Positions 18,087 to 27,600 of a stretch of 43,900 nucleotides of DNA are shown here, piece by piece. The translations under genes and the position numbers were made by a program. The notes under the pieces are model-generated. The model searched no databases, was not told the DNA's origin, and saw only the letters and a list, made by a program, of their open reading frames with translations. Each line of letters starts with the position of its first letter. The first letter of the stretch is position 1. Origin of the DNA: Kiritimatiellia bacterium (GTDB lineage: Bacteria > Verrucomicrobiota > Kiritimatiellia > RFP12 > UBA1067); NCBI GenBank assembly GCA_017454745.1, contig JAFTCL010000047.1:1-43900 (forward strand). The letters run 5' to 3'.

Positions 18087-20618
18087 TTACTCTTTGGACA
18101 CGGCGAATTTCGGGCGGTGACCGCGGAACCACCACAACATAATCGGGGTGGCGATAAACAGCGAAGAGTAAGTACCGGCAATCACGCCGATAAGCATCGC
18201 GAGCGCGAAATCGTTGATCGCGCCGCCGCCGAACAGGAAGAGTACCAACACCGCCAACAAGGTGGTGATGGAGGTAAGCAGCGTACGGCTCAGGGTGCTG
18301 TTGAGAGCCTGATTGCAAAGCTCCTTGAAATCGGTGGTGTGGTCGCTCTTAAGGGTTTCGCGGACACGGTCGAAAATAACGATCGTATCGTTGATGGAGT
18401 AACCGACAATGGTGAGCAGCGCCGCCACGGTGGTCAACGACATCTGCCGCCCGAACAGCGAATAGAGGCCCAAGGTGATCAAGGCATCGTGCGCCAAAGC
18501 CACCACGCCGCCGAGTCCGAACCCGAACTCGAAGCGGATTCCAACGTAAATCAAGATGCCGATCAGCGAGAAGATAACCGCCTTTACTGCGGAACGCTTC
18601 AAGTCGGAACCGACCTCGGAACCGACGGATTCCTCGTTGGCAATCTGGAACTTGCTGTCCGGAATGGCCTTGTTCAACTCCTCAAGAATCACGCCGGAAA
18701 TCTGTTTACCGTCGCGCTCCAAGAAGCTGGTCTTGACCTGCAGCAACTGGCCTTTGCCTTCCAGCGAGGACTGGTACTGCAACGACGCGCCGCTGTCGAT
18801 GGCGGTAACCACCTTGCGGATCTCACCCAAGTCGGCCTTCTTTTCCTGATCATAGTTGAAGGTCACCGCCGCACCGCCGGTGAAGTCCACCGCCAGAACC
18901 GACGGCGGGTTGGTGAACGCGCGGGTGAAGAAAAGTCCGAGCGTCAGAACCGTCACCACCAACGAAGCGATCATCGCGGGCTTGCCCAGCTTGATGAAGT
19001 CGATCTTGGGATTCTTGACCAGCTGCAGCATCTTGTAGGGTTTGCTGCGGCCTTCCGGCACGGTGGCGTTGAAGATCAGGCGGGTCACGACCAGCGCCGT
19101 GAACATGCTCACGATAATGCCGGCGCACAGGGTGATCGCGAAACCGCGGATCGGGCCGACACCCACAATGAAGAGCACCACGCCAGTCAGGATAGTGGTC
19201 ACGTTGGAGTCGAAGATAGCCAGGAAGGCGCGGCCGTATCCGGCGGAAATCGCGGTGCGGGCGGACTTGCCCTGCGCGAACTCTTCGCGGATGCGCTCGA
19301 AAATCAGCACGTTGGCGTCAACCGCCATACCGAGAGTCAGCACGATACCGGCGATACCGGGCATCGTCAGCACCGGCAAATCCAGCGAATTCTTCGCCAC
19401 CGCCGCGTCACGCACGAACACCGCCATGATGTTGGAGGCGATCAGCAACCCGACCGGCAACAGGAAGAGGTCGAGCGCGAGGGCGATATCGGCGATCAAG
19501 CCGCAATAAGTGTAATACACCAGCATGAAGACCGCCACCAACGCCATGGCGAGCAACGAAGCGAAGATACCGCTCTTGATGGCATCCTCACCCAAGGTGG
19601 ACTCGACCGAGCTTTTTTGCAGGATCTTCATCGGGGCGGGCAGTGAACCGGCGTTCAGCACGTTGCGGAGCAAAGAAGCCTCGGCGTAGGAGAAGCTGCC
19701 GGTGATTCTGGCGCGACCGTTGGGAATCTCCTCGTTGATGGTCGGCGCGGAATAAAGGGTGTCATCCAAAATGATGGCCAGCCGGCGGCCGATCTCGCTG
19801 TCCTTGTTACGCTTGCCGCGCGGCTTGAGGTCTTTGGTTACGCGGGCGAACTCGGCGGCGCCCTTGGCGTTGAGGGTAAGATTAACCTCGATTTTGCCGG
19901 TCATCGGGTCGGTCTCGACCGACGCGGAAGAGAGAGAATTGCCGGTCAACTCGGACTTGCGGAGCACGTAAACCGGGACATACACCACATCGCCGTTGTT
20001 GCGGGTCTCTTTCTGGAGCATGAAAGCGTACTGCGGGCCGGGCACCATAAAGAGCGAAAGCCGGCGGGCGTATTCGGGATCGCGGGAGACCTCCTGGAAA
20101 TTCGCCGCGCGCTTGAAGGAACGGCCGTCCTCGGCCAATTCGTAGCCCTCCGGGGCCTTTCCGCTGGCGAACACCTTATCGACCTGCGCGTCGTTTTTGG
20201 CGTAAACCACCTTGAACTCAAGAAATGCCGCGCTCTGTAGGCTCTGCTCCGCCGCCATACGGGCTTCGGAGGAAATACCCGGCAACTGCACAGTGATGCG
20301 GTGGTTTTTGCCGCCCTGGATGACCGGCTCGTTAACGCCCAAACCGTCGATTCGGTTACGAATCACCTCAATGGCCCGGCTGTCCGCATCCTTAAGAATC
20401 GAGTTGACCTTATTATCGACTTCTTCCTTGGTCATATTGTTGTCGGCATCGCGGATGCTGTTCTCCAGCTTCTCCCTGTCCACGGCCAACACAAAACTCG
20501 TGCCGCCCGAAAGGTCCAACCCGAGGCGGATCTTCTCCTTAAAAGGATACACGGCATAAACCGACAATAACGCGGCAATGGCTAAAACCAACCATTTCCA
20601 AAGGTCATTTCTGCTCAT
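18087..20618 (-). CDS. secDF: Protein translocase SecDF (fused SecD and SecF)
   Basis: Inner-membrane proton-driven partner of SecYEG that helps pull exported proteins through. 843 residues on one chain: SecD first (one TM helix, DLSGGTSFVLAVD, the large periplasmic P1 region with RIDGLGVNEPVIQ, then five TM helices including GIVLTLGMAVDANVLIFERI), then SecF from about residue 540 (VDFTGGAAVTFNY, later VGYSINDTIVIFDRVRE). Both halves keep their signature motifs, so the fusion looks functional. Large numbers of exported hydrolases in this window would rely on it. CGGAG precedes the start. It has its own promoter and terminator. Confidence 0.96.
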   Translation of the reverse strand: MSRNDLWKWLVLAIAALLSVYAVYPFKEKIRLGLDLSGGTSFVLAVDREKLENSIRDADNNMTKEEVDNKVNSILKDADSRAIEVIRNRIDGLGVNEPVIQGGKNHRITVQLPGISSEARMAAEQSLQSAAFLEFKVVYAKNDAQVDKVFASGKAPEGYELAEDGRSFKRAANFQEVSRDPEYARRLSLFMVPGPQYAFMLQKETRNNGDVVYVPVYVLRKSELTGNSLSSASVETDPMTGKIEVNLTLNAKGAAEFARVTKDLKPRGKRNKDSEIGRRLAIILDDTLYSAPTINEEIPNGRARITGSFSYAEASLLRNVLNAGSLPAPMKILQKSSVESTLGEDAIKSGIFASLLAMALVAVFMLVYYTYCGLIADIALALDLFLLPVGLLIASNIMAVFVRDAAVAKNSLDLPVLTMPGIAGIVLTLGMAVDANVLIFERIREEFAQGKSARTAISAGYGRAFLAIFDSNVTTILTGVVLFIVGVGPIRGFAITLCAGIIVSMFTALVVTRLIFNATVPEGRSKPYKMLQLVKNPKIDFIKLGKPAMIASLVVTVLTLGLFFTRAFTNPPSVLAVDFTGGAAVTFNYDQEKKADLGEIRKVVTAIDSGASLQYQSSLEGKGQLLQVKTSFLERDGKQISGVILEELNKAIPDSKFQIANEESVGSEVGSDLKRSAVKAVIFSLIGILIYVGIRFEFGFGLGGVVALAHDALITLGLYSLFGRQMSLTTVAALLTIVGYSINDTIVIFDRVRETLKSDHTTDFKELCNQALNSTLSRTLLTSITTLLAVLVLFLFGGGAINDFALAMLIGVIAGTYSSLFIATPIMLWWFRGHRPKFAVSKE

Positions 20619-20681
20619 TCTTCAACTCCGTTGACTTACAACCATCCCACCTGAAACCCTCTAATGGGAATGGGAAAAGGT

Positions 20682-20711
20682 ATGATATCACAACGCCGCG
20701 CCAAAAAGCAA
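20682..20711 (-). promoter_or_regulatory. Promoter of secDF
   Basis: Minus strand TTGCTT (20711-20706), 18-bp spacer, TATCAT (20687-20682). The string GTGATATCATAC at the -10 is the same as at the tRNA promoter. The leader is about 60 nt. Confidence 0.65.
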
Positions 20712-20772
20712 CGCGAAAATTGCGGGTGACTGAAAAATTCCGGGAAACGAAAAAACGGTCTCTGCGCGGGTA

Positions 20773-21261
20773 TCACATATACCCCAACCGCTGCAACTCG
20801 GCGCGCAACGCGACCTGCAAGGAACGCAGGTCGTCGTCAGTGGGCCGATAACCCGGCGTGGAGGGTTCCAGACCGAACCGCCCGGTCTGGTCGATCAGCC
20901 AGCGGGCCCGCTCGCCGTCGGAAAACACCACGTTACCGCTGACCATCGCGCCAGGGACCACAATCTGGTCAACCGACAACTGCACCCCCGCCCCGCCTTC
21001 CGGCGGCGAGTCTTCCGGCTGACCGCCGTCGTCGTCCGCCGCAATCGCTTCGGCATCTTGCGGTGCGGTCGGGTCGGCCTTCGGTTTCGGAGGTTCCGGG
21101 GTGTCCTTAATCTCCGCGCCGATGTCCAGCACCAGCAACCGCAGATCCATATAGGTCATGCTTACGCCGCATTCGCTTTTCAGACGCTTCTGCACCTCCG
21201 AAAGCGTAGCCCCATCGCCCAACCATTGGCGGATTAATTCCCTGACCTGATTGTCTTCCAT
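20773..21261 (-). CDS. Conserved-looking hypothetical protein with acidic Pro-rich linker
   Basis: 162 residues, not recognised. Residues 1-50 look like a small helical, possibly DNA-binding or docking, domain (LIRQWLGDGATLSEVQKRL). Residues 52-95 are a Pro/Asp/Glu-rich linker. Residues 96-162 form a compact alpha/beta end (GNVVFSDGERARWLIDQTGR ... LQVALRAELQRLGYM). No signal peptide or membrane segment. The start at 21261 is supported by AGAGGA; the open frame upstream overlaps the intergenic region. It follows the DUF1667 gene by 34 nt and may be co-transcribed with the flavoprotein genes, but nothing in it suggests a redox role. Confidence 0.6.
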   Translation of the reverse strand: MEDNQVRELIRQWLGDGATLSEVQKRLKSECGVSMTYMDLRLLVLDIGAEIKDTPEPPKPKADPTAPQDAEAIAADDDGGQPEDSPPEGGAGVQLSVDQIVVPGAMVSGNVVFSDGERARWLIDQTGRFGLEPSTPGYRPTDDDLRSLQVALRAELQRLGYM

Positions 21262-21295
21262 GGTAATTCCTCTGTTAAACCAGCTACGGCAGGCG

Positions 21296-21643
21296 TCAGC
21301 CGCGCCGTACGTAACGTGTAGCCACCACCGCCACCCCGGTACCGCAAACATCGGGGATTACAACATCGCCGATGTTCACCGGCGGAACCGCGGTCACGGC
21401 TTTAATTGACTCCAAAACCTCAAAAATCTTACCTTTGGGCACCGGCTTGGCGGTTTTCACGCATAACGGCTGCCGACAACCCTCCACCCGCACCAACGCG
21501 GTCACGGTTCGCTCCGGGGCGGTCATCTCCTTTATGCCGTACGCCTTGCCGCGCCCGCAAGTCGCCCCCTCAACCTGCAATTCGCCGTTACCGTCCCGCG
21601 AGACGGTCAACACACAGCCCATCGGGCACCCAATGCAAATCAT
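21296..21643 (-). CDS. DUF1667 cysteine-rich protein
   Basis: 115-residue cytoplasmic protein with an N-terminal cysteine cluster (MICIGCPMGC, then ATCGRGKAYG) and the conserved core VEGCRQPLCVKTAKPVPKG, matching DUF1667. Such proteins are normally encoded directly after the two flavoproteins seen here and are presumed to bind an Fe-S cluster and serve as a subunit of that oxidoreductase. Its start overlaps the stop of the flavoprotein gene by 4 nt (ATGA), as expected for tight coupling. Confidence 0.82.
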   Translation of the reverse strand: MICIGCPMGCVLTVSRDGNGELQVEGATCGRGKAYGIKEMTAPERTVTALVRVEGCRQPLCVKTAKPVPKGKIFEVLESIKAVTAVPPVNIGDVVIPDVCGTGVAVVATRYVRRG

Positions 21644-22905
21644 TGCTTTTCCTCCGACTGCACCACCTCGACGACGACCCCGTCCAGACCTTCAAAAAGT
21701 TTGCGGTTCAACTCCACCCGCTGCGACTCGCCGGGCGTAAGAATCATCGCGAACTGCTTGTGCAGCACCTTGTCCCCGGACCTCACCCGCCACCATGCCT
21801 TGCGGTACACCCCGGCGGGACGGAACGATAGCGCGACCTTGTCGTCGCTACCCGCCGCCGAGATTTCCTGCGGCACGCAGCCGCGCACCCCGAATCCGTC
21901 GCTGACGGGGATTTTCTTAACGTCCCCCGCCCCGCAGCCCAACGCAAACGCGGCCGCGGCGCGTCCCGCCGTTTCCGACTCCAAGCTCACGTAGTCAACC
22001 AAATCGTGCACGTGCAGCACGTTTCCGCAGGCGAACACCCCCGGAACCCCGGTCTGCATCGAATCGTCCACTTCCGGACCGCCAGTCACCGGCGAGAGTT
22101 TCACGCCGGCTTTCAGCGAAAGCTCGTTTTCCGGAATCAGCCCCACCGAAAGCATCAGAGTGTCGCACTCGAAATACTGTTCGCTTCCCGGCACCGGAAC
22201 GCGGCGTTCGTCCACCCGCATCACGGTCACGCCTTCCACGCGCTCGCGCCCGTGGATCTTGGTTACGGTGTGGGACAGCAGCAGCGGAATCCCGAAATCG
22301 TCCAGACATTGCACGATGTTCCGCTTCAAACCGCTGGAATAAGGCATCAGTTCCACGCAGGCCAGCACCTTCGCGCCCTGGAAGGTCATGCGCCGGGACA
22401 TAATCAACCCGATATCGCCCGATCCCAGCACCACCACCCGCTTGCCGGGCATCAGCCCTTCCATATTGACCAGCCGCTGCGCGGTGCCGGCCGTATAAAC
22501 CCCCGCCGGACGGGTGCCGGGGATCATCAGCGCCCCCCGCGGCCGTTCCCGGCATCCCATCGCCAGCACCACCGCTTTGGCGCTGAACACCTGTACCCCG
22601 TTTTCCGGGCTTACCGCAGTGACCTTGCGGTCCTGCGAAATGTCCAGCACCATCGTCCGGCATTGAATGGGGATGTTTTCGGCGTTAACGCGGTCGATAA
22701 AACGCTGCGCGTACTCCGGACCGGTCAACTCTTCCTTAAAACGGTGAAGCCCGAAACCGGGATGGATGCACTGCTGCAAAATCCCGCCCGGCGCGTCGTC
22801 CCGCTCCAGAATCAATACCTTGGAACAACCCGCCTCGCGGGCGGCAATCGCTGCGGCCAATCCCGCCGGACCGGCCCCGACCACCAAGACTTCGACCTCA
22901 ATCAT
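21640..22905 (-). CDS. FAD/NAD(P)-dependent oxidoreductase (partner of the GlpA-like protein)
   Basis: 421 residues. FAD-binding Rossmann motif at the N-terminus (VLVVGAGPAGLAAAIAAREAG) and a second, NAD(P)-binding one near the middle (VVVLGSGDIGLIMSRR), the layout of pyridine-nucleotide disulphide oxidoreductase-type proteins. The C-terminal 70 residues form a separate beta-rich module (GVYRKAWWRVRSGDKVLHKQ). Likely passes electrons from the GlpA-like dehydrogenase to NAD or another acceptor, together with the DUF1667 protein. The start at 22905 overlaps the preceding stop (ATGA); the in-frame upstream sequence lies inside the previous gene and is not coding. Confidence 0.85.
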   Translation of the reverse strand: MIEVEVLVVGAGPAGLAAAIAAREAGCSKVLILERDDAPGGILQQCIHPGFGLHRFKEELTGPEYAQRFIDRVNAENIPIQCRTMVLDISQDRKVTAVSPENGVQVFSAKAVVLAMGCRERPRGALMIPGTRPAGVYTAGTAQRLVNMEGLMPGKRVVVLGSGDIGLIMSRRMTFQGAKVLACVELMPYSSGLKRNIVQCLDDFGIPLLLSHTVTKIHGRERVEGVTVMRVDERRVPVPGSEQYFECDTLMLSVGLIPENELSLKAGVKLSPVTGGPEVDDSMQTGVPGVFACGNVLHVHDLVDYVSLESETAGRAAAAFALGCGAGDVKKIPVSDGFGVRGCVPQEISAAGSDDKVALSFRPAGVYRKAWWRVRSGDKVLHKQFAMILTPGESQRVELNRKLFEGLDGVVVEVVQSEEKQ

Positions 22906-24350
22906 TGACGATCCTCCCCGAAAAGCCGACCGGCCAACAGTTTCGACGCCCCGCCGGATTTGGTGACCTCCTCCTGGGGTATGCCCAGCTCTTCCGACAA
23001 AATATCCAGAATGCGCGGGGTACAGAACCCGCCCTGGCAACGCCCCATGCCGCACCGGGTGCGACGCTTGACCCCGTCCAACGACCGTGCGCCGACCCGA
23101 CACCGGATGGCGGCGCGGATTTCCGCCTCGCTGACTGTTTCGCACCGGCAAATTACCCGCGCATACGCCGGATCGCGGGCCACGCACTTCTCTATCTGCG
23201 CCGGCGTCATCTCCCGAATCTTCGGCCACAGCCCGCAATCGGACGAAAATTCCGTTTTTTTCGACGCACCGAGTTTGGCCGCCACCAACCCGGCCAAATA
23301 ACGTCCGATTGCCGGAGAGGATGTCAGCCCCGGCGATTCAACCCCGAGCGCGTTGAAGAAGCCGGGCGCGTCGTCCGGTTCGCCCAGCACAAAATCATGC
23401 CCTGTGGTTTCGTGCGCCCGAATGCCACTGAAGGTGGTGATTGCCTTGCGCAGCGGCAACCCAGGCCAAGTGCGTGCCGCCACGCGCTTCACCTGCTCCA
23501 AACCGAAATCGGAGGTCTCGGTGTCCGACCGGTCCTCAATCCAGTCACTCGTCGGGCCGACAATGATCGTCCCGTCAACCGTCGGCGAAATCAGAATCCC
23601 CTTCCCGGCGGCGGAAGGCACTTGGAACATGGTCGCGCTAAAACACCCGGCCTCGGATTTGTCGAGCATGATGTATTCGCCGCGCCGCGGTCGAATGTTG
23701 TAATGTTTCGCGGAGACCTGGTTGTTCAGAATGTCGCTGTAAACCCCGGCGGCGTTTACCACGCACTTGGTATCCAGGGTCTCGCCGCCCTCCAAGGTCA
23801 GCTTCCAGCCGTCACCGCAACGTTCCACCTTCTCGACCGGAGCGTTAAAACGGAACTGCACCCCGTTGGCCGCCGCGTTCTCGGCCGTCCGGAAGGCCAG
23901 ATCGTACGGGCAGCAGATTCCCCCGGTCGGTGCCCAAAGCGCCCCGACGGCTTCCGGCGAAAGGTTCGGCTCGCGCTTCCGCAATTCCGCCTGGCTGAGA
24001 ATCTCCAGCTCCGGAACGCCATTGCCCGTCCCCCGTTCCAGCAATTCTTCGAGATGGGCCATTTCCGATTCCGCAAACGCCACCACCAGCGAACCGTTGC
24101 GTATAAAAGGGACTCCCAACTCACGGCACAACGGCTCGAAAAGGTTGTTGCCAAGAACGTTGAACTTTGCCTTGTTAGATCCGGGTGCGGCATCAAAACC
24201 CGCGTGGACTATCGCGCTGTTCGCTTTTGTGGCGCCCATCGCCACGTCGTCTTTCGCCTCAACCACGCCAATTTTCAAGGCATACCGCGAAAGTTCCCTT
24301 GCCACGGCGCACCCAACCACACCGGCGCCAACCACCAAAACGTCAAACAT
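22902..24350 (-). CDS. FAD-dependent glycerol-3-phosphate dehydrogenase-like protein with BFD-type Fe-S domain
   Basis: 482 residues. DAO-fold flavoprotein with FAD motif VLVVGAGVVGCAVARELSRY, then GATKANSAIVHAGFD typical of anaerobic GlpA-like dehydrogenases. The C-terminal 85 residues carry a BFD-like [2Fe-2S] domain (VICRCETVSEAEI ... RCGMGRCQGGFC). Expected to oxidise glycerol-3-phosphate or a similar hydroxyacid in the cytoplasm. No membrane-anchor subunit (GlpC) is in the window. The start at 24350 has AGGAGG at 6-8 nt; upstream in-frame sequence crosses the promoter. First gene of the operon with the second flavoprotein, DUF1667 and probably the hypothetical protein. Confidence 0.85.
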   Translation of the reverse strand: MFDVLVVGAGVVGCAVARELSRYALKIGVVEAKDDVAMGATKANSAIVHAGFDAAPGSNKAKFNVLGNNLFEPLCRELGVPFIRNGSLVVAFAESEMAHLEELLERGTGNGVPELEILSQAELRKREPNLSPEAVGALWAPTGGICCPYDLAFRTAENAAANGVQFRFNAPVEKVERCGDGWKLTLEGGETLDTKCVVNAAGVYSDILNNQVSAKHYNIRPRRGEYIMLDKSEAGCFSATMFQVPSAAGKGILISPTVDGTIIVGPTSDWIEDRSDTETSDFGLEQVKRVAARTWPGLPLRKAITTFSGIRAHETTGHDFVLGEPDDAPGFFNALGVESPGLTSSPAIGRYLAGLVAAKLGASKKTEFSSDCGLWPKIREMTPAQIEKCVARDPAYARVICRCETVSEAEIRAAIRCRVGARSLDGVKRRTRCGMGRCQGGFCTPRILDILSEELGIPQEEVTKSGGASKLLAGRLFGEDRQ

Positions 24351-24383
24351 TCCATTCCTCCTAGGAAAAAAATTATAAGGATG

Positions 24384-24412
24384 CTTATACCATTCATTCG
24401 CCCAACCGTCAA
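24384..24412 (-). promoter_or_regulatory. Promoter of the flavoprotein operon
   Basis: Minus strand TTGACG (24412-24407), 17-bp spacer, TATAAG (24389-24384), about 30 nt before the start codon. Confidence 0.72.
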
Positions 24413-24492
24413 CCACAAAATCCGCGACACGGGAATTTTTCGCCTGACAGTTACCGGTAAATTGCGCCGCCCCGGTAATTTTGCGTTTCATA

Positions 24493-24521
24493 TTGACGCA
24501 ATAATGCCAAAATGTTAATAT
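24493..24521 (+). promoter_or_regulatory. Promoter of the lectin-like/beta-helix surface protein
   Basis: TTGACG at 24493-24498, 17-bp spacer, TAATAT at 24516-24521. The sequence AAAATGTTAATAT around the -10 closely matches the sigma-factor gene promoter at 38451-38479. Confidence 0.68.
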
Positions 24522-24626
24522 GTTTAATGTTTGTTTTAGTAGTCGGGAACTTGTGCGGCAGTTGTTTCGCGAATCGGTTAGCGAGGCTGTTGTTTTAATA
24601 GGGCTATGCGACAAAGGAGACGGGAA

Positions 24627-27600
24627 ATGTCAGAGATTAAATCTTTTGGGATTCGGGCAGGCATTGCGTTTAGCGCATTCATTTGCGCGGTTGGAATGGC
24701 GGCTGCCGCCAACATCGGATCGTTGACCATCTCGCTGGATGGCGACAATGTCGCCGTGAAGGCTTTGGATGGGGTACTGAACGACACCTCGAAACTCTAT
24801 CTGGTGTGGGATGACATCGATCACGGAAATGATTTCGCCAGTTGGCCGGAGAGTAACCGTATCCAGTACACCGGCGCCGTCGCCTCCTCCGAGGCGACCT
24901 ATACGATCAAGAAGACCGACGTTCCGAACGGAAGCGTGATGCGGGTTTTCGCCACATCGGATGCCCGTCTGATCGACGGCTGGGTGCGGATGGCCGCGAA
25001 CCAGTACATCAACACCGGCATTCTCGCCACAGACGCCTACGGTATCGAGTTACGCTTCCGCCCAATCGGGTCCCAGTCGGCAAACTGGTCATCGGTGGTC
25101 TCAGGTATGATCGACAACTTCACGATCGGTGTCCGAAATACCAATTTCTCGCTCTATTACCTTCGGTACCGGACGGTGGACGTGGGATCATTCGCTCTCC
25201 CCGATATCGCCAACCCGCACACCCTTTCGATCATCGACCAGGTCGCGTCGGTGGATGGAAATGCGCAGATCTCCGGTCTTGATGCCGGGTCGATCGGCAC
25301 GAATCCGTCCAGCATCTTCTTCGGTTGCTCCAACAACGGATCGGGTTCGCCGCACCAAAACCGCTATTGCCACGCCGAATGGTACTTTCTGCGCCTGTTC
25401 GACGCCGACGGCAATATGACCGCCGAATTCGTGCCGGCGCTCTGGGGCGATACCTCCGCTCCGGAAGCGATTTTCTTCGAGACCGTTTCGAAGCAATGTT
25501 TCCGGTCGGCCGGTACGGACAAGGAGTTGGCATACAACACCGCCGCGTCCGTCACCGGGAGTGTTCCGGTCGTCTCGGCCTGTTCGGTGGCGCTGGCGAC
25601 GGGGTTGACGGCGTGGTGGACAGGCAAGGGCGATCTCGCGAACATCAACGATCCGGCGAACTGGGCCTGCACAAACGGTGTCGGCGAAGAGGTCGTCGGC
25701 CAAGTCCCGGATGTCGACACCATCGTGATGATTGAAGGCCCGGTGAACTTCAACATCCCGTTTGGACAGACGCTCACCTTCCGCGAGCTGCATCTCGGGA
25801 ACTGCACGCTCCTGCAGGACAGCGACTGGCGCGGACTCGGCGTCGCGCAGGCGCCGGTTTTGGGACTGGCGTATCTGGACGTGCCTAAGGGGGCTTACAT
25901 CAACACCGGTTTCCAGCCCAACGAGAAGACCCGAATCGTGCTCGATGTGACGGTGCAGGGGTCGGCCGAGTACTGGTGCGGATGCTGGGATCGGGATTAT
26001 AAGACCGGCGCGTTCGCCGTCTGTAACGATGTCTGGAACGTCTATTCCGGATTTGGAAACGACGGCGGAGGCATGGGATCGGCGGTTTCGAACGGACGGC
26101 ATGTCATCGATTACGACAGGGGCGAGTTGAAGGTGGACGGCGAGCTGCATCACACCCGAGACCTCAACCAGGTTTTCCAGGTTGAAAGCACGCTCTACCT
26201 CTTCGCGCAAAACCGCAATGGATCAATGTACCAGCATGAAGGCCAGAAGACGATCCGTTTCCATTCCTGCAAGATCTATGATGACGATGTGCTGGTTCGC
26301 GACTATGTGCCGGTGGACAGCGGCGGAACCAGTTGCCTCTACGAACGGCGCTCCGGTACCTATGTGATGAACGCCGGAAGCGGTTCCTTCGAGGGCGGCG
26401 CCCAGACGGGCGATGCGATCGGTGTCCAGCAGGTGATCGCGCCGATCAACGGGCCGGTCGATCTCGCGGGCCATAAGCTGACCATCGGCAACATCTCCGG
26501 GATGGGGACGATTTGGGATTCCGTTGGCGGCGGTGAGATCCACGCCTACGCCGGCGAGGGTGAGACGACGGTCAATCTGGGTGTCCGGTTCGCGGGGGCG
26601 ATCCCGTTGATCAAGGAGGGCGCGGGAACCTTCGTCGGCGGCGCGGCAGGCCAATCCTACACCGGCGGCACGCTGGTGGCAGAGGGCTGGATCAAAAACG
26701 GCGTGGTCGATGGCGCGTGGGGGCCGGCGCACGCTTTGATTACCGTGGCCGACGGGGCCGGTTTCGACTGGGCCGGCAAAGTGGAGGACTCCACCACGAC
26801 CCCGTACAACTTCGCCATCGAAGGTTCCGGGCCGGACGGGAAAGGGGCGATGTTCAGTTCGGTCAATGTACCCGGCGGAAACTCCTGGAACCGCAACTGC
26901 ATCGCCGATATGGAGTTGACCGGGGACACCCTCATCGACACCCCTAATGGGAATATGGCGATTATCGGTTTCGACTACAAAAACGGCGGCGAGACGCTCC
27001 ACACCCTGACCATGAACGGCCACACACTGACCATCGTCGCGGGTGACCGCTTCTGCTTCCGGTGCGTAAAGACGGAAGGAACGGGGACGATCGTCTGTAT
27101 GCCCAAGACGGAGAGTGAAGGGATGCGGCAGCTCTCCTTCTACGGCGGCGCGTGCGATCTCAGTTCCGTCACGCTCGACATCCATGACGAGAGCGGAATC
27201 AACGTGGAGACGCCCTTCTCCGTCGGGACCTACATCGACCGCCGCACTGCGGTCCGCCGTTCCGGAAACGAACATGACCAGCCGATCACCGTCCTTGACC
27301 GCTTCATGCCGGTCTCGACCAATCTCCTCAAGACCATCATCCTGGGTGACGAGACGCATTTGGCGCCGGTGCTGGATTTGAGCGCGATCGACGAACCGTT
27401 CATACTTCCGGAGGAGACCTACACGCTGTCGGCCGCTGAAGGTGCGCTGGTGACGCTGAACCTGGCCGGCCGCGAGGGGTTGATCGAGCTGGCACAATCC
27501 AACAACCCTTACATTTTGACTTGGAGCGCAGCGCCGCAAGGTTTCAACGTTGAGCTAGACCAGCAGACCCAGGATCGCCACTTCCTGCTGAAGAGCGATG

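Noticed and set aside
18027..19646. Long plus-strand open frame opposite secDF (539 codons)
   Set aside because: It is antisense to a certain gene, its translation is rich in His, Gln, Arg and Asp without domain motifs, and there is no ribosome site; GC-rich codon use leaves the opposite strand open.
22905..24518. Long plus-strand open frame opposite the GlpA-like gene
   Set aside because: Low-complexity Arg/Pro/His-rich translation antisense to a gene with clear FAD and Fe-S motifs.
25188..27539. Two long minus-strand open frames opposite the lectin-like/beta-helix gene
   Set aside because: Arg/Asp/Val-rich shadow translations with no motif; the plus-strand gene has a promoter, ribosome site, signal peptide and homology to the protein at 8701-10644.
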